Of a DNA stretch of 64,000 nt, positions 40,863 to 51,708 are shown in pieces. Positions within the stretch are counted from its first letter, which is position 1. Each line of letters begins with the position of its first letter. Location: assembly GCF_026167525.1 (NCBI RefSeq), contig NZ_CP110679.1:124001-188000 (forward strand). The letters run 5' to 3'. The notes beneath the pieces were generated by a model, which was given only the letters and a program-made list of their open reading frames with translations, searched no databases and was not told the DNA's origin. The position numbers and the translations under genes are program-made. The DNA is from Sphingomonas sp. M1-B02 (GTDB lineage: Bacteria > Pseudomonadota > Alphaproteobacteria > Sphingomonadales > Sphingomonadaceae).

Positions 40863-42083
40863 CTAGACGACCTCCGCGCCGCCCTTGAACAGCCGCAGCG
40901 CCTTGCCCTGGACGGGGAGGCCGTCGAACGGGGTGTTGCCGGCGCGGGCGGCCATGCGGGCGGTGTCGACGATCCAGGGGGTGCCGGGATCGACCACGAC
41001 GAGATCGGCGGGCATGCCGGGCTCGAGCGTGCCGGTTTGCAGTCCGAGGATCTTCGCAGGGTTTGCCGCGAGCAAAGCGAACAGGCGCTCGAACGAGACC
41101 AGTTCGTCGCGCACCAGCGTCAGCGCAAGCGAGAGCAGGGTTTCCGCGCCCGACATACCGGGTTCCGAATCGGCGAAGGGAAGGCGCTTGGCCTCCGGGC
41201 CGCGGGGATCGTGGCCCGAGGCGATGACGTCGATCGTGCCGTCCTTGATCGCCGCGAGCGCGGCCTGGCGATCGCTTTCGTCGCGCAGGGGCGGCGAGAG
41301 GTGCGCGAAGGTGCGGAAGTCGCTCATCGCAATGTCCGACAGCAGGAAGTGCGCGGGGGTGATGCCGCAGGTGACCGCGACGCCGCGGCGCTTGGCGGCG
41401 CGGATCAGATCGAAGCCGGCGGCGGTGGTGACCTGGCGGAAGTGGATGCGCGCGCCGCTTTCCTCGGCCAGTGCGAGATCACGGGCGATGGCGAGGGCTT
41501 CGGCGATGGCGGGGGCGGCGGCGAGGCCCAGGCGGGTTGCGGTCTCGCCTTCGGTCGCGACTGCGCCGGCGGTGAGGCCGCTATCCTCGGCATGGGCGAT
41601 GACGGTGAGGTCGCAATCGCGGGCATAGACCAGCACCTTGCGCATCACCCCCGAGCTGGCGATCCAGCGCCGCCCGGTGGCGACGGCGCGCGCGCCGGCC
41701 GAGGCGTTGATCGCCATTTCGCCGAGATCCTGCCCTTCCAGCGCGCGGGTGGCGGCGGCGATCGGATGGACCCAGAGGTCCGGTTTGCCCGAGGTAGCGG
41801 CGCGGCGGATGATGCCCGGATCGTCGAGCACCGGGGTCTGATCGGGCATCAGCCCGACGCGGGCGATGCCGCCGAAGCGGCAGGCGCGGCGATCGACTGC
41901 GAACACGCCGAGATCGATGAGGGCGGGGGCGAGGATTTTCCCCGCAAGATCGATACGCTGGGCTTCGGCCGGGATTTCCGGCGTGCCGATGGCCGTGATC
42001 GTATCGCCGTCGACGAGCAGGCTGCCGGAGGTGACGCCGTTGACCGGGCAGATGAGGGTGGCGTTGAGAAAGGCGACGGTCAT
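40863..42083 (-). CDS. pyrC: dihydroorotase-like protein lacking zinc ligands (PyrX-type)
   Basis: A 406-residue amidohydrolase-fold protein next to pyrB. At the dihydroorotase HxH site (expected in LIDLHVH) it has LIDLGVFAVD, so both histidines are replaced (G59, F61). The later H-x-x-H-V-S region reads IHFRQVTT, and the catalytic TDHAP reads SGHDPRG. VIAHAED is kept. With the metal site gone it should be inactive. It probably plays the role of PyrX/PyrC', the structural partner that holds ATCase together in Pseudomonas-type pyrBC' complexes. A functional dihydroorotase must then lie elsewhere. The pyrC label follows common annotation; pyrX would be more accurate. Confidence 0.85.
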   Translation of the reverse strand: MTVAFLNATLICPVNGVTSGSLLVDGDTITAIGTPEIPAEAQRIDLAGKILAPALIDLGVFAVDRRACRFGGIARVGLMPDQTPVLDDPGIIRRAATSGKPDLWVHPIAAATRALEGQDLGEMAINASAGARAVATGRRWIASSGVMRKVLVYARDCDLTVIAHAEDSGLTAGAVATEGETATRLGLAAAPAIAEALAIARDLALAEESGARIHFRQVTTAAGFDLIRAAKRRGVAVTCGITPAHFLLSDIAMSDFRTFAHLSPPLRDESDRQAALAAIKDGTIDVIASGHDPRGPEAKRLPFADSEPGMSGAETLLSLALTLVRDELVSFERLFALLAANPAKILGLQTGTLEPGMPADLVVVDPGTPWIVDTARMAARAGNTPFDGLPVQGKALRLFKGGAEVV

Positions 42084-42106
42084 CGGCTAGCCTCGCAACC
42101 CAAAGT

Positions 42107-42217
42107 CGTCACCCCCGCGAAAGCGGGGGCCCATCTCCTCCCCGCGCCGCCCGAACCATGGCTGTTGTGTTGCTTGGCTTCTGTCCGAGATGGGCCCCGG
42201 CCTTCGCCGGGGTGACG
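42107..42217. repeat. REP-like inverted repeat between pyrB and pyrC
   Basis: Two 31-base arms (42107-42137 and 42187-42217) are near reverse complements (CGTCACCCCCGCGAAAGCGG... and ...CGCCGGGGTGACG, inner end GAGATGGG/CCCATCTC). The element sits inside what is often a tight pyrB-pyrX junction. Confidence 0.85.
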
Positions 42218-42225
42218 GTTGTGTG

Positions 42226-43215
42226 TCATGCCCAGCCCTCCACGCCGCGCGACCGTCGCGTCAGCACGTCGAGGCAGGCCATGCGGACGGCGACGCCCAT
42301 TTCGACCTGCTCGGTGATCGCGCTGCGAGTCGGGTGATCGGCTACGATCGAATCGATTTCCACGCCGCGGTTCATCGGGCCGGGGTGCATGACCAACGCA
42401 TCGGGCTTGGCGCGGGCGAGGCGCTCGGGGGTGAGGCCGTAGCGCAAATGGAATTCGCGAGTGGAGGGGATGTGGCCGCCCGACATCCGCTCGTTCTGGA
42501 CGCGGAGCATCATGACGACGTCGGCGCCTTCGAGCGCAGCGTCGAAATCGGTGAAGGGGGTGACATACATCCGCTCGATCGCCGCGGGCATCAGCGTGGA
42601 GGGGGCGACGACGCGGACCTCGGCCGCAAGTGCCGTGAGCGCGAGCATGTTCGAACGGGCGACCCGGCTGTGGAGAATGTCGCCGCAGATGACGACGCGC
42701 TGGCCCGCGATGCTGCCGCGGCGGCGACGGATGGTGAGTGCGTCGAGCAAGGCTTGCGTCGGATGCTCGTGCCAGCCGTCGCCCGCGTTGAGGACGGGGC
42801 AGTCGACCTTCTGCGCGATCAGGTCGACGGCGCCCGAGCTGCCGTGGCGGATCACGATCACGTCGGCGCGCATCGCATTGAGCGTGACCGCGGTGTCGAT
42901 CAGCGTCTCGCCCTTCTTCACGCTCGACTGCGCGGCGTGCATGTTGACGACATCGGCACCGAGCCGCTTGCCGGCGATCTCGAACGAGAGGAGCGTCCGG
43001 GTGCTGTTCTCGAAGAAGGCGTTGATCTGGGTCAGACCTTCGAGGCGCTTGTCGCTCTTCGCGCGGCTGCGGTTCGCCTCGACCCATTGTTCGGATTCGT
43101 CGAGCAGGAACAGGATTTCATGCGGCTGGAGTCCCGCGATCCCGGTGAGATGCCGGTGCGGGAAAGCGGCGCTGCCCGGTAGGACGGCAGCGGGGCTGTG
43201 ATCGGATGCATGCAT
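42226..43215 (-). CDS. pyrB: aspartate carbamoyltransferase catalytic subunit
   Basis: A 329-residue enzyme condensing carbamoyl phosphate with aspartate, the first committed step of pyrimidine synthesis. Carbamoyl-phosphate motif STRT (71-74 in [13 protein letters not shown]), [12 protein letters not shown] for the second domain and HPGPMNRG near the end are intact. Starts ATG with [10 protein letters not shown]. Likely assembled with the neighbouring PyrX-type protein, from which it is separated by 142 bases including an inverted repeat rather than by the close junction seen in Pseudomonas. Confidence 0.96.
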   Translation of the reverse strand: MHASDHSPAAVLPGSAAFPHRHLTGIAGLQPHEILFLLDESEQWVEANRSRAKSDKRLEGLTQINAFFENSTRTLLSFEIAGKRLGADVVNMHAAQSSVKKGETLIDTAVTLNAMRADVIVIRHGSSGAVDLIAQKVDCPVLNAGDGWHEHPTQALLDALTIRRRRGSIAGQRVVICGDILHSRVARSNMLALTALAAEVRVVAPSTLMPAAIERMYVTPFTDFDAALEGADVVMMLRVQNERMSGGHIPSTREFHLRYGLTPERLARAKPDALVMHPGPMNRGVEIDSIVADHPTRSAITEQVEMGVAVRMACLDVLTRRSRGVEGWA

Positions 43216-43311
43216 TAAAGGCGCGGGTTAGACGGGCGCGGGGAATGGCGCAAGATGTGGAGCCGGGGGGTGCTTCGTCCGTTGGAGCGCAAAACAAGGA
43301 AGGCGATCGAG

Positions 43312-44295
43312 ATGCGAACCCTGATCCTGGCTGCTGCTTTTGCCGCCGTCCCTGCGCAGGCGCAGACCGTGCCACTTGGCGCCAACCTCGAGCGTTTCGA
43401 TTATTCGTTGCCGGTGCGATGGTTCGACGCGCAATCGCAAGGCGGGCCGGTCCGCATGGCCTATCTGGACGTCCGGCCGCCGGCGGAGACCAGCAAGACG
43501 GTCGTGTTGCTGCACGGCAAGAATTTTTGCGCCGACACCTGGGCGGCCACAGCGCGACGGGTGGCGCTGGGCGGCTTTCGGGTGATTGCGCCCGATCAGG
43601 TTGGCTTTTGCAAATCTTCGAAGCCCGCGAGGTATCAGTATAGTTTCCACGCATTGGCTTCGCTGACCCGCGACCTGCTCGACAAAGCGGGCGCGGGGAA
43701 GGTGACGCTGGTCGGCCATTCGACCGGGGGCATTCTGGCGATTCGCTTCGCGCTGCTGTTTCCGGAGCGGGTGGAGCGGCTGATCCTGGTGAACCCGCTG
43801 GGGCTCAACGATACGCTGGCCGAGGGCGTGCCCTATGCCGATCTGGAGACGCTGCGCGCGGAGGAAGCGAAGACCGACGCGGCATCGATCAAGGCCTATC
43901 AGCTGCGCAACTATTATCATGGCGCGTGGCGGCCCGATTATGATCGGTGGGTCGCGATGCTCGCAGGGCAATATGCGAGCGCCGATGGCAATGTGGTCCG
44001 CGATGCGCAGGCGCGGCTCTCGGACATGATTCAGACCCAGCCGGTGGCGGCAGAGTTGGGGCAAATTCGGGTGCCGGTGACGCTCATCATCGGGCAGCGC
44101 GATCTGACTGCGTTTCGCGCCAATAGTGCGCCGGAGGCGGTGCGCGCCAAGGTCCGGACCGTGCCGCAGGCGGCGGAAGAGGCAGTGAAGCGTTTCCCTA
44201 GCGCGACGCTGGTGCCGATGCCGGCGCTCGGCCATTCGCCGCAGGTGGAGGATCCGAGAGCCTTCCAGACGGCGCTGCTGGCGGCGATCCGCTAG
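43312..44295 (+). CDS. alpha/beta hydrolase, secreted
   Basis: A 327-residue serine hydrolase. The signal peptide [18 protein letters not shown] is cleaved at about 18. Oxyanion HGKNF (69-73) and nucleophile elbow GHSTGG (S137) are clear; the catalytic His is in [11 protein letters not shown] near the end, and a helical cap lies between. AAGGAAGG before the ATG decides this start. It is convergent with ruvX, overlapping its stop by four bases. Likely an esterase or epoxide-hydrolase-type enzyme; substrate unknown. Confidence 0.9.
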   Translation: MRTLILAAAFAAVPAQAQTVPLGANLERFDYSLPVRWFDAQSQGGPVRMAYLDVRPPAETSKTVVLLHGKNFCADTWAATARRVALGGFRVIAPDQVGFCKSSKPARYQYSFHALASLTRDLLDKAGAGKVTLVGHSTGGILAIRFALLFPERVERLILVNPLGLNDTLAEGVPYADLETLRAEEAKTDAASIKAYQLRNYYHGAWRPDYDRWVAMLAGQYASADGNVVRDAQARLSDMIQTQPVAAELGQIRVPVTLIIGQRDLTAFRANSAPEAVRAKVRTVPQAAEEAVKRFPSATLVPMPALGHSPQVEDPRAFQTALLAAIR

Positions 44296-44753
44296 GCGTT
44301 CACCAGCGCGTCGATCGCCGCCTGGAGGATGTGCGCGGCGGCCATGTTGTCGACCATCTCGGCACGGCGGGCGCGGCTGAAATCCTGCTCGATCAGCGTG
44401 CGCTCGACCGCGACGGTGGACCAGCGCTCGTCCCAGAGGAGTATGGGCAGCCCGATATCGCCGAGATTGCGGGCGAAGGCGCGGGTGGATTGGGTGCGCG
44501 GGGAATCGGTGCCGTCCAGGTTCAGGGGCAGGCCGACGACCAGGCCCCGTACCGATTGGGCGGCGATGAGCGCCAGGAGCGAAGCCTTGTCCTTGCTGAA
44601 CTTGCTCCGGCGGATCAGCTGGGCCGGGCTGGCGAAGCTCCAGCCGGCGTCGCAGAGCGCAGTGCCGAGCGTCTTGGTGCCGACGTCGAGCCCGAGGAGG
44701 CGGCCGCCCGAGGGGAGGGCGGCGCGATAGGCGGCGGCGGTGGTGGTGATCAC
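44292..44753 (-). CDS. ruvX: RuvX/YqgF family pre-16S rRNA nuclease (Holliday junction resolvase-like)
   Basis: A 153-residue RNase H-fold protein. [15 protein letters not shown] (about 20-34), [14 protein letters not shown], the second acidic site in [13 protein letters not shown] and [11 protein letters not shown] complete the family set. YqgF matures the 5' end of 16S rRNA in E. coli. Translation starts at GTG, overlapping the stop of the upstream DUF3089 gene (GTGA), which decides this start; an upstream ATG would lie inside that gene. Confidence 0.93.
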   Translation of the reverse strand: MITTTAAAYRAALPSGGRLLGLDVGTKTLGTALCDAGWSFASPAQLIRRSKFSKDKASLLALIAAQSVRGLVVGLPLNLDGTDSPRTQSTRAFARNLGDIGLPILLWDERWSTVAVERTLIEQDFSRARRAEMVDNMAAAHILQAAIDALVNA

Positions 44754-45853
44754 CGCGCGAATGCCGCAAGCCGCCGCTCGGCATCGCGACGGGTGTTGGC
44801 CCAGAACAGACTGTAGTCGAAGACATGATAATTGTTGCCGGGCAGGACATATTGGCCAAGATCCGGGGGCGTCGCGCCGATGTTGAGGAAGCCACGGCCT
44901 TCGCAGCGGGCGGGGACGGTGCCGATTTCCATCCGCGCGGTCTGGAAGCTCTGATCGGGAATCAGCGCGCCGAGATTGGCTGTCGCGGTTGCTTCCCCGT
45001 TCGCGGTGCCGGTGAGCGGATTGGTGCAGACCATCGGGGTGCCGGCGCGCGGCTGGCCGCTGAAACCCTTGGTCGCATCGAAGGTATCGACGATCAGCGC
45101 GGGATCGGCGGGCTCGCCGAAGCTCTGCCACGAGAGGATGCAGCCGGCCTGATCGGGGGTGGCGCAGGCGGGGAGGCCCATGCGCGGCAGATCGGCGGGG
45201 ATCGAGACCGGCCAGCCGACGACATAGGCCGCGACGATCCAGCGCGCGATCGGCTTGCCGGCGATACGATCGACGAGCAGGCGAGAGAGGTGGAGCGCGC
45301 CCTGGCTGTGGCCGGCGAGGATGATCGGACGATCGCCGGCTTCCGCGACGAAAGTGTCGAATGCGGCGAGCACATCGCGATAGGCGAAGTCGAGCGCCTG
45401 ACGCGCGCTATCCTTGCTGGTGAGGAAGGCGCCGAAGGTCGCCTGGCGATAGCGCGGCGCCCAGATCTGGCCGGCGGCGCTGAACGCGCTGGCCTGGCCG
45501 CGGACGAACAGTTCGGCGCGGCTGTTGGCGTCGGCATTGTCGAGCGGGGCGTTCCAGGTGGCGGTATCGAGGAACGAGGTGGGGTGGACGAAGAAGACTG
45601 CCGCCCGGGGAGCTGCGACGGGCTGATAGCCTTCGGGCAGCCAGAGCGCCGGATTGCCGGGCTTGTCGGGGCGGGCAATCCACATGTCGGCGCGGGCATA
45701 AGCGCGCGGCTCGGGCGGGGGGAGCGCGACAACTTCGGCGGAGGGCACCATGTAGCGCCGCATCAAATCGACCGCATAGAAGCGATAGACGAAAGCCCCG
45801 GCGATCACGAGGACGATCAGAGCCGCGAAGAAGTACAGAAACTTGCGGGCCAC
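44750..45853 (-). CDS. DUF3089 alpha/beta hydrolase
   Basis: A 367-residue membrane-anchored hydrolase: one N-terminal segment (about 4-24) then a periplasmic domain. [18 protein letters not shown] (about 87-103) and the nucleophile elbow AGHSQGALH (S183) mark DUF3089, an esterase/lipase-like family. The catalytic His is probably in [13 protein letters not shown] near residue 345. It overlaps ruvX by four bases, so this peripheral enzyme is co-transcribed with a ribosome-maturation gene. Substrate unknown. Confidence 0.9.
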   Translation of the reverse strand: MARKFLYFFAALIVLVIAGAFVYRFYAVDLMRRYMVPSAEVVALPPPEPRAYARADMWIARPDKPGNPALWLPEGYQPVAAPRAAVFFVHPTSFLDTATWNAPLDNADANSRAELFVRGQASAFSAAGQIWAPRYRQATFGAFLTSKDSARQALDFAYRDVLAAFDTFVAEAGDRPIILAGHSQGALHLSRLLVDRIAGKPIARWIVAAYVVGWPVSIPADLPRMGLPACATPDQAGCILSWQSFGEPADPALIVDTFDATKGFSGQPRAGTPMVCTNPLTGTANGEATATANLGALIPDQSFQTARMEIGTVPARCEGRGFLNIGATPPDLGQYVLPGNNYHVFDYSLFWANTRRDAERRLAAFAR

Positions 45854-46048
45854 GCATAAACTCCGGCTGGAACCGGGCTCCCGTGGCGCAGCGCCCCGCG
45901 CGATGCAACCGCGTTGACGGCTTGGGGCCGGCGGGGGATGCTGGGCGCGGGGAACCCCTCTATCCGAGATGCTCAGGAAAGGCTCAGCCTTTGCTCATGC
46001 GGGCGGGGTTCCTCCGAAGTAGCCGTGCATCCGACCAAGGGAGAATCG

Positions 46049-47788
46049 ATGATGGATGCGGACGAACGGGTGACGATGGAAGTGGCCGAGAGGGACTGGG
46101 GGCAGCGGCCGCTCATTTTGGGGGCGATCGGGCTGGCGGCAGGGCTGCTGGCGCATCTGATCCTGGGCGTGGATATGTCCACGCTCTCGACGCTGCAGGC
46201 GGCGTCGCTTACCGCGGTGACGCTGGCGGCGGTGCTGACGGGGTTCACACTCGAGCGGCGGTTGTGGTGGGCTTCGGTCCTGTTCTCGCTGGCAGTGGCA
46301 GGGATCGGCGCGCTGATCGTCGCCTGGAACGGCCCGCCCGACGATTGGGGCGTCGGCGAAGGCTGGCGGATGGTGAGCCTGCTCATGGCGGTGGCGATCG
46401 CGGCGCCACTGTTCCAGGCGGCGCGCGACGAGGGCGCCCGGCGCTTTCCCTATCCGGCGGTGCACGATCATGCCTGGACCAATGTCGTGCTGTTCGGCGC
46501 CTGCTGCCTGTTCGTGGGCATCACCTTCGCGCTGGCGTGGCTGCTGGCGATGCTGTTCGATCTGATCAAGATCAGCTTCCTGAAGGAGCTGCTCGAGAAA
46601 GAATGGTTCTGGCGGGGGCTGATCGGGCTGGCATTCGGCGGGGCGCTGGGGCTGCTGCGCGAGCATGACGGGGTGGTGCGGCTGCTCCAGCGGGTAGTCG
46701 CGATGGTATTGGCGGTATTGGCGCCGGTGCTGGCGATCGGGCTGATCCTGTTCGTGCTCGCGTTGCCCTTCACCGGGCTGAATGCCTTGTGGGAGGCGAC
46801 CAGCGCGACGACGCCGATCCTGCTGTGCTGCGTGGCAGGCGCGCTGATCCTGGCCAATGCGGTGATCGGCAATGCGCCCGATCAGGAGCGGCGTTCGCCC
46901 CCATTGCGCTATGGCGCGATGGGGCTGGCGGCGGTGATCCTGCCGCTGGCGGTGCTGGCCGCGGTGGCGATCCAGCTGCGTATCGGCCAATATGGCTATA
47001 CGCCCGAGCGGCTGTGGGCGGTGGTGTTCATCGGCATCGCCTGCCTGTGGGGGGCTGCCTATCTGGCGGCGCTGGTGCGCGGGCGGCGTGCGTGGGCGGC
47101 GCGGGTGCGTCCCTTGAACCTGACGCTGGCGTTCCTGGTGTGCGGGGTGGCGCTTTTGCTCGCGACGCCGCTGATCAGCTTCAACGCTATCTCGACTCGG
47201 GATCAGGTAGCGCGGCTCGAATCGGGCAGGGTCACGGCGGAGAAGTTCGACTGGCGCGCCCTGGCGTTCGATTTCGGCGAACCGGGCAAGGCGGCGCTCA
47301 AGCGGCTGCAGGCTTCGCGCAATGTCGCAATTCGCGAGCGTGCCGGGCAGGTGGCGAAGGCGGGGAACCGCTGGGATGTTCCCGAGAGCGTGCCGTCGCG
47401 CGCAGAGGTGGCGCGGCGGATCCGCGTGCTGCCGGCCGGTGCGAAGCTGTCCGAGGGCGTGCTGGACCAGCTTGCGACGCTGAGTTGCACCGCGAGCGAG
47501 AGCGGCTGCACCGTGCTCGTTGTCGACCCGACGACGGTGGCGGTGCTGCGCGACAGCTGCTTCGCGCACGGCGGCAATTGGCTGTGTAACAACGCTGATC
47601 AATTGCGATTCGTCGGGGGCAAATGGATCGGGGATGCGCCGACCCGCTCGCCGCAGAGCGATGCCGACACCAAGGCGAAGGGCGAAGCACAGCGCAAGGG
47701 CTATGCGGCGGGGCAAGTGGAGACGCGCGCGGTCAGCCGCCGCCAGCTTTATGTCGGCGGCGTGCCGGTGGGCGATCCGTTCGAATAG
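46049..47788 (+). CDS. DUF4153 membrane protein
   Basis: A 579-residue inner-membrane protein with about ten hydrophobic segments in the first 400 residues and a periplasmic or cytosolic C-terminal domain (about 400-579) containing SCTASESGCTVLVVD and two other Cys (SCFAHGGNWLC). DUF4153 has no known function, though relatives lie near sensor or transport genes. The start is at the double ATG preceded by AAGGGAGAATCG. The gene is 42 bases upstream of gatC on the same strand. Confidence 0.85.
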   Translation: MMDADERVTMEVAERDWGQRPLILGAIGLAAGLLAHLILGVDMSTLSTLQAASLTAVTLAAVLTGFTLERRLWWASVLFSLAVAGIGALIVAWNGPPDDWGVGEGWRMVSLLMAVAIAAPLFQAARDEGARRFPYPAVHDHAWTNVVLFGACCLFVGITFALAWLLAMLFDLIKISFLKELLEKEWFWRGLIGLAFGGALGLLREHDGVVRLLQRVVAMVLAVLAPVLAIGLILFVLALPFTGLNALWEATSATTPILLCCVAGALILANAVIGNAPDQERRSPPLRYGAMGLAAVILPLAVLAAVAIQLRIGQYGYTPERLWAVVFIGIACLWGAAYLAALVRGRRAWAARVRPLNLTLAFLVCGVALLLATPLISFNAISTRDQVARLESGRVTAEKFDWRALAFDFGEPGKAALKRLQASRNVAIRERAGQVAKAGNRWDVPESVPSRAEVARRIRVLPAGAKLSEGVLDQLATLSCTASESGCTVLVVDPTTVAVLRDSCFAHGGNWLCNNADQLRFVGGKWIGDAPTRSPQSDADTKAKGEAQRKGYAAGQVETRAVSRRQLYVGGVPVGDPFE

Positions 47789-47830
47789 CAGTGCTTGAAG
47801 GGCAGGGGCGCGGCTGATAGTCGCGCTCCC

Positions 47831-48118
47831 ATGTCCGTAGATACAGCAACCGTGAAGAAGGTGGCGAGCCTGGCGCGCATCGCGATAACCGATGCCGATG
47901 CCGACAAGCTTGTGCCCGAACTCAACAACATCATCGGCTGGATCGAGCAGCTCGGCGAGGTCGACACGTCGAACGTCGAGCCGATGACAGCGGTGATCCC
48001 CAATAGGCTTCGCTTGCGCGAGGATGTGGTGACCGAAGGCAAGCAGCGCGACGCGATCCTGCAAAATGCGCCGCAGGGCGAGCACGGCTTCTTCACCGTG
48101 CCGAAGGTGGTCGAATGA
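47831..48118 (+). CDS. gatC: Asp-tRNA(Asn)/Glu-tRNA(Gln) amidotransferase subunit C
   Basis: A 95-residue subunit that wraps around GatA and Gat[15 protein letters not shown]...[17 protein letters not shown] and the final [17 protein letters not shown] are diagnostic. Overlaps gatA in an ATGA junction. Confidence 0.96.
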   Translation: MSVDTATVKKVASLARIAITDADADKLVPELNNIIGWIEQLGEVDTSNVEPMTAVIPNRLRLREDVVTEGKQRDAILQNAPQGEHGFFTVPKVVE

Positions 48119-49599
48119 GCGACGTAACCGATCTGGGCATCGCGCAGCTGCGCGACGGCATCCGCGCGGGGACCTTCTCGGCGCGCGAAGTCGCCGATGC
48201 GTTCGTGGTCAAGGTGAGCCGGGCGAAGGCGCTGAACGCGTTCATCGTCGAGACGCCGGATCATGCCATCGCCGCCGCCAAGGAAGCCGATGCGGCGCGC
48301 GCGGCGGGCGAAGTGCTCAAGCCGCTGGCGGGCGTGCCGATCGGGATGAAGGACCTGTTCTGCACCAAAGGCGTGCAGACGACCGCGGCGAGCCATATCC
48401 TCGAGGGGTTCAAGCCGGTCTATGAATCGACCGTTTCGCAGAAATTGTGGGACGCGGGCGCGGGGATGCTCGGCAAGCTCAACCTCGACCAGTTCGCGAT
48501 GGGATCGTCGAACGAGACCTCCTATTTCGGCAACGTGATCTCGCCCTGGCAGCGCGGCGGCGGGGATAACGCCCCGCTCGCCCCCGGCGGCTCCTCGGGC
48601 GGCAGCTCGGCGGCGATCGCGGCGCGGATCGTGCCGGGGGCTACCGGCACCGATACCGGCGGATCGATCCGCCAGCCCGCGGCCTTCACCGGCATTTCGG
48701 GGATCAAGCCGACCTATGGCCGCTGCTCGCGCTGGGGCGTCGTCGCCTTTGCATCGTCGCTCGACCAGGCCGGGCCGATGGCGCGCGACGTCAAGGATTG
48801 CGCGATCCTGCTCGAGAATATGGCGGGCTTCGATCCAAAGGATTCGACCTCGCTCGAGCTGCCGGTGCCCAAGTGGGAGGAGAATCTCTCGGGTGATCTG
48901 CGCGGCAAGAAGATCGGCATTCCGTCCGAATATCTGCTCGACGGCACCCCGCCCGAGATCGTGGCGCTGTGGCAGCAGGGCATCGAATGGGTGAAGGACG
49001 CGGGCGCCGAGATCGTCGAGGTCTCGCTGCCGCACACCAAATATGCGCTGCCGGCTTATTACATCATCGCGCCTGCCGAAGCCTCGTCCAACCTCGCCCG
49101 CTATGACGGCGTGCGCTACGGGCTGCGCGACCTGCCCGAGGGCGCGAACCTGCAGGACATGTATGCCGCGACCCGCGCCGCGGGCTTCGGCGACGAGGTG
49201 AAGCGCCGGATCCTGATCGGCACCTATGTGCTCTCGGCGGGCTTCTACGACGCTTATTACACGCAGGCACAGAAGGTGCGGACGCTGATCGCGCGGGATT
49301 TCGAGAATGTCTGGACGGTGTGCGACCTGCTGCTGACGCCGACCGCGCCCTCCGCGGCCTTCGCGCTGGGCGAGAAGATGGCCGATCCGCTGGCGATGTA
49401 TCTGAACGACGTGTTCACGGTGCCGTCGAGCCTCGCGGGGCTCCCGGCGATGTCGGTGCCGGGCGGGCTCGACAAAAACGGGCTGCCGCTGGGGCTGCAG
49501 ATCATCGGCAAGCCGCTCGACGAACAGGGCGTGCTCAACGCAGGCCTCGCGATCGAGCAGCGGGCAGGCTTTGTCGCACGGCCGGAGGCTTGGTGGTAA
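48115..49599 (+). CDS. gatA: Asp-tRNA(Asn)/Glu-tRNA(Gln) amidotransferase subunit A
   Basis: A 494-residue glutaminase of the amidase-signature family. The catalytic triad is present: K79 (IGMKDLF), S160 ([11 protein letters not shown]) and nucleophile S184 ([10 protein letters not shown]). It releases ammonia from glutamine for transfer to misacylated tRNA, channelled to GatB. Sphingomonads lacking GlnRS or AsnRS need this route. Second gene of gatCAB; the gatB start follows one base after its stop. Confidence 0.97.
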   Translation: MSDVTDLGIAQLRDGIRAGTFSAREVADAFVVKVSRAKALNAFIVETPDHAIAAAKEADAARAAGEVLKPLAGVPIGMKDLFCTKGVQTTAASHILEGFKPVYESTVSQKLWDAGAGMLGKLNLDQFAMGSSNETSYFGNVISPWQRGGGDNAPLAPGGSSGGSSAAIAARIVPGATGTDTGGSIRQPAAFTGISGIKPTYGRCSRWGVVAFASSLDQAGPMARDVKDCAILLENMAGFDPKDSTSLELPVPKWEENLSGDLRGKKIGIPSEYLLDGTPPEIVALWQQGIEWVKDAGAEIVEVSLPHTKYALPAYYIIAPAEASSNLARYDGVRYGLRDLPEGANLQDMYAATRAAGFGDEVKRRILIGTYVLSAGFYDAYYTQAQKVRTLIARDFENVWTVCDLLLTPTAPSAAFALGEKMADPLAMYLNDVFTVPSSLAGLPAMSVPGGLDKNGLPLGLQIIGKPLDEQGVLNAGLAIEQRAGFVARPEAWW

Positions 49600-49600
49600 G

Positions 49601-51097
49601 ATGAGCGAATATCGCATCAAGGGCGAAACCGGGGACTGGGAGGTCGTAGTCGGCCTGGAAGTCCATGCCCAGGTCACTTCCAACGCCAAGCTCTTCTCGG
49701 GCGCCTCGACGGCGTTCGGCGCCGAGCCCAACAGCCAGGTGTCGCTGATCGACGCTGCGATGCCGGGGATGTTGCCGACGCCGAACGAGGAATGCATCCG
49801 CCAGGCGGTGCGCACCGGCATGGCGCTGGGCGCGGTGATCAACAAATATTCGCGGTTCGACCGGAAAAATTATTTCTACGCCGATCTGCCGCAGGGCTAC
49901 CAGATCAGCCAGCTCTTCCACCCGATCGTGGGGGAGGGCGAGATCAGCGTCAGCCTAGACGAAAAAAATCCCGATGCGGAGGTCAAGACGATCGGCATCG
50001 AGCGCATCCATATCGAACAGGATGCCGGCAAATTGATGCACGATCAGCATCCGACGCGCTCCTATGTCGATCTCAACCGCGCGGGCGTCGCGCTGATGGA
50101 GATCGTCTCCAAGCCCGACATGCGCTCGCCGATCGAGGCGGGGGCCTATCTGGCGAAGCTGCGCTCGATCGTCCGCTATGTCGGCTCGTGCGACGGCAAT
50201 ATGGACCAGGGCTCGATGCGCGCCGACGTCAACGTCTCGGTGCGCAAGCCCGGCGAGGAATTCGGCACCCGCACCGAGACCAAGAACGTCAATTCGGTCC
50301 GCTTCGTCATGCAGGTGGTCGAGATCGAGGCCAAGCGGCAGGTCGCGGTGATCGAGGCCGGCGGGCGCATCGTCCAGGAAACCCGGCTGTTCGATCCCGA
50401 TCGCGGCGAGACCCGCTCGATGCGCTCGAAGGAAGACGCGCACGATTACCGCTATTTTCCCGATCCCGATCTGCTGCCGCTGGTCCTCGACGATGCGTTT
50501 CTCGACGCGTGCCAGGCGAGCCTGCCCGAGTTGCCCGACGCCAAGCGCCGGCGCTATGAACAGGATCTGGGGCTGACGGCGTACAATGCCGCGGTGTTGA
50601 CTGCCGATGCAGATACGGCGCGCTGGTTCGAGGCACTGCTAGCGGAGAGCGTGCGGGTTGCCGGCAAGAGCAATTCCGAGCTCGCGCGTCCGGCGGCCAA
50701 CTGGCTGATCTCCGATCTGTTCGGCGCGCTGAACAAGCTGGGCAAGAGCCTCGACGAAAGCCCGGTCAGCCCCGAGCGCGGCGCCGAATTGCTGGCGCTG
50801 CAGGCCGACGGCACGCTCAGCGGCCCGCTCGCCAAGCAGGTATTCGAGATCATGCTCGAGACCGGCGACGGCGCATCCAAGATCGTCGAGGAGCGCGGCC
50901 TGAAGCAGACCAGCGACACCGGCGCGATCGAGGCTGTGATCGCCGAGGTGATGGCGAAGAACCCCAACCAGCTCGAACAATATCGCGGTGGCAAGGAAGC
51001 GTTGTTCGGCTTCTTCGTCGGCCAGACGATGAAGGCGATGGGCGGAAAGGCCAATCCGGCGGTGGTCAACGAGTTGCTGAAGAGGGTGTTGAACTGA
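49601..51097 (+). CDS. gatB: Asp-tRNA(Asn)/Glu-tRNA(Gln) amidotransferase subunit B
   Basis: A 498-residue kinase/transamidase subunit. [20 protein letters not shown] (about 20-39) and [24 protein letters not shown] belong to the cradle domain that activates the tRNA-bound acid; the C-terminal YqeY/tail domain (about 350-498) contacts tRNA. Length and motifs are standard. The ATG ([11 protein letters not shown]) was chosen over an upstream frame start inside gatA. Third gene of the operon; a cyclophilin gene follows after 16 bases. Confidence 0.97.
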   Translation: MSEYRIKGETGDWEVVVGLEVHAQVTSNAKLFSGASTAFGAEPNSQVSLIDAAMPGMLPTPNEECIRQAVRTGMALGAVINKYSRFDRKNYFYADLPQGYQISQLFHPIVGEGEISVSLDEKNPDAEVKTIGIERIHIEQDAGKLMHDQHPTRSYVDLNRAGVALMEIVSKPDMRSPIEAGAYLAKLRSIVRYVGSCDGNMDQGSMRADVNVSVRKPGEEFGTRTETKNVNSVRFVMQVVEIEAKRQVAVIEAGGRIVQETRLFDPDRGETRSMRSKEDAHDYRYFPDPDLLPLVLDDAFLDACQASLPELPDAKRRRYEQDLGLTAYNAAVLTADADTARWFEALLAESVRVAGKSNSELARPAANWLISDLFGALNKLGKSLDESPVSPERGAELLALQADGTLSGPLAKQVFEIMLETGDGASKIVEERGLKQTSDTGAIEAVIAEVMAKNPNQLEQYRGGKEALFGFFVGQTMKAMGGKANPAVVNELLKRVLN

Positions 51098-51113
51098 TCT
51101 CGGAGGTGGAGTG

Positions 51114-51707
51114 ATGCGCGGGCTGCTCGTTCTGATATTGGGCCTGCTCGCCGTGCCGGCGATGGCGCAGACGGCGCCCACGCCATCGCCGAATCCCCGC
51201 GTCGCGCTCGAAACCACCGCCGGCCGCATCATCGTCGAGGTGGAAGCCGCCAAGGCGCCCATCACCGCGCGCAACTTCCTTCGCTACGTTGCCGCCAAGC
51301 GGCTTGACGGGATTCTCTTCTATCGCACGGTCAAGGTGCAGGACCGCTTCGGTTTCGTGCAGTTCGGCGTGCAGAATGCGCCGGCGCGAATGTATCCGCC
51401 GATCAAGCACGAGCCGACCAGCGAGACCGGCGTGACCCATGTCGATGGCGCGATCTCGATGCCGCGGCTGGCGCCGGGCACGGCGCGCGGCGAATTCACG
51501 ATCAGCGTGGGGGCGCAACCTTCGTTCGACGCTTCGGCGAGCGATCTGGGCTATGCAGCCTTTGGCCGCGTGGTCGAAGGCATGGATGTTGTGGTGAAGA
51601 TACTCGACGGAGCGATTTCGCCGACCAAGACGCTCCAGGGCAGCTTCAAGGGCGAAGTCCCCGCGGCCCCGGTGAAGGTGCTGTCCGCGCGACTGGTGAC
51701 GCCCTGA
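51114..51707 (+). CDS. cyclophilin-type peptidyl-prolyl isomerase, periplasmic
   Basis: A 197-residue protein with signal peptide MRGLLVLILGLLAVPAMA (cleavage about 18). The cyclophilin fold (VALETTAGRIIVEVEAAKAPITARNFL and GTARGEFTISVGAQPSFD) is clear, but the active loop is unusual: FYRTVKVQDRFGFVQFGVQ in place of FHRVIPGFMIQGG, keeping the catalytic Arg position but not the rest. It may be a folding factor with reduced isomerase activity. GGAGGTGG seven bases before the ATG decides the start. Convergent with the Crp gene, one base apart. Confidence 0.88.
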   Translation: MRGLLVLILGLLAVPAMAQTAPTPSPNPRVALETTAGRIIVEVEAAKAPITARNFLRYVAAKRLDGILFYRTVKVQDRFGFVQFGVQNAPARMYPPIKHEPTSETGVTHVDGAISMPRLAPGTARGEFTISVGAQPSFDASASDLGYAAFGRVVEGMDVVVKILDGAISPTKTLQGSFKGEVPAAPVKVLSARLVTP

Positions 51708-51708
51708 T

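Noticed and set aside
45995-48085. 696-codon frame antisense to the DUF4153 gene and gatC
   Set aside because: Composition is His/Arg/Gln/Pro-rich as expected for a reverse frame, and it crosses two genuine genes.
47749-49845. 698-codon frame antisense to gatC-gatA-gatB
   Set aside because: Crosses three firmly identified genes; no similarity to any family.
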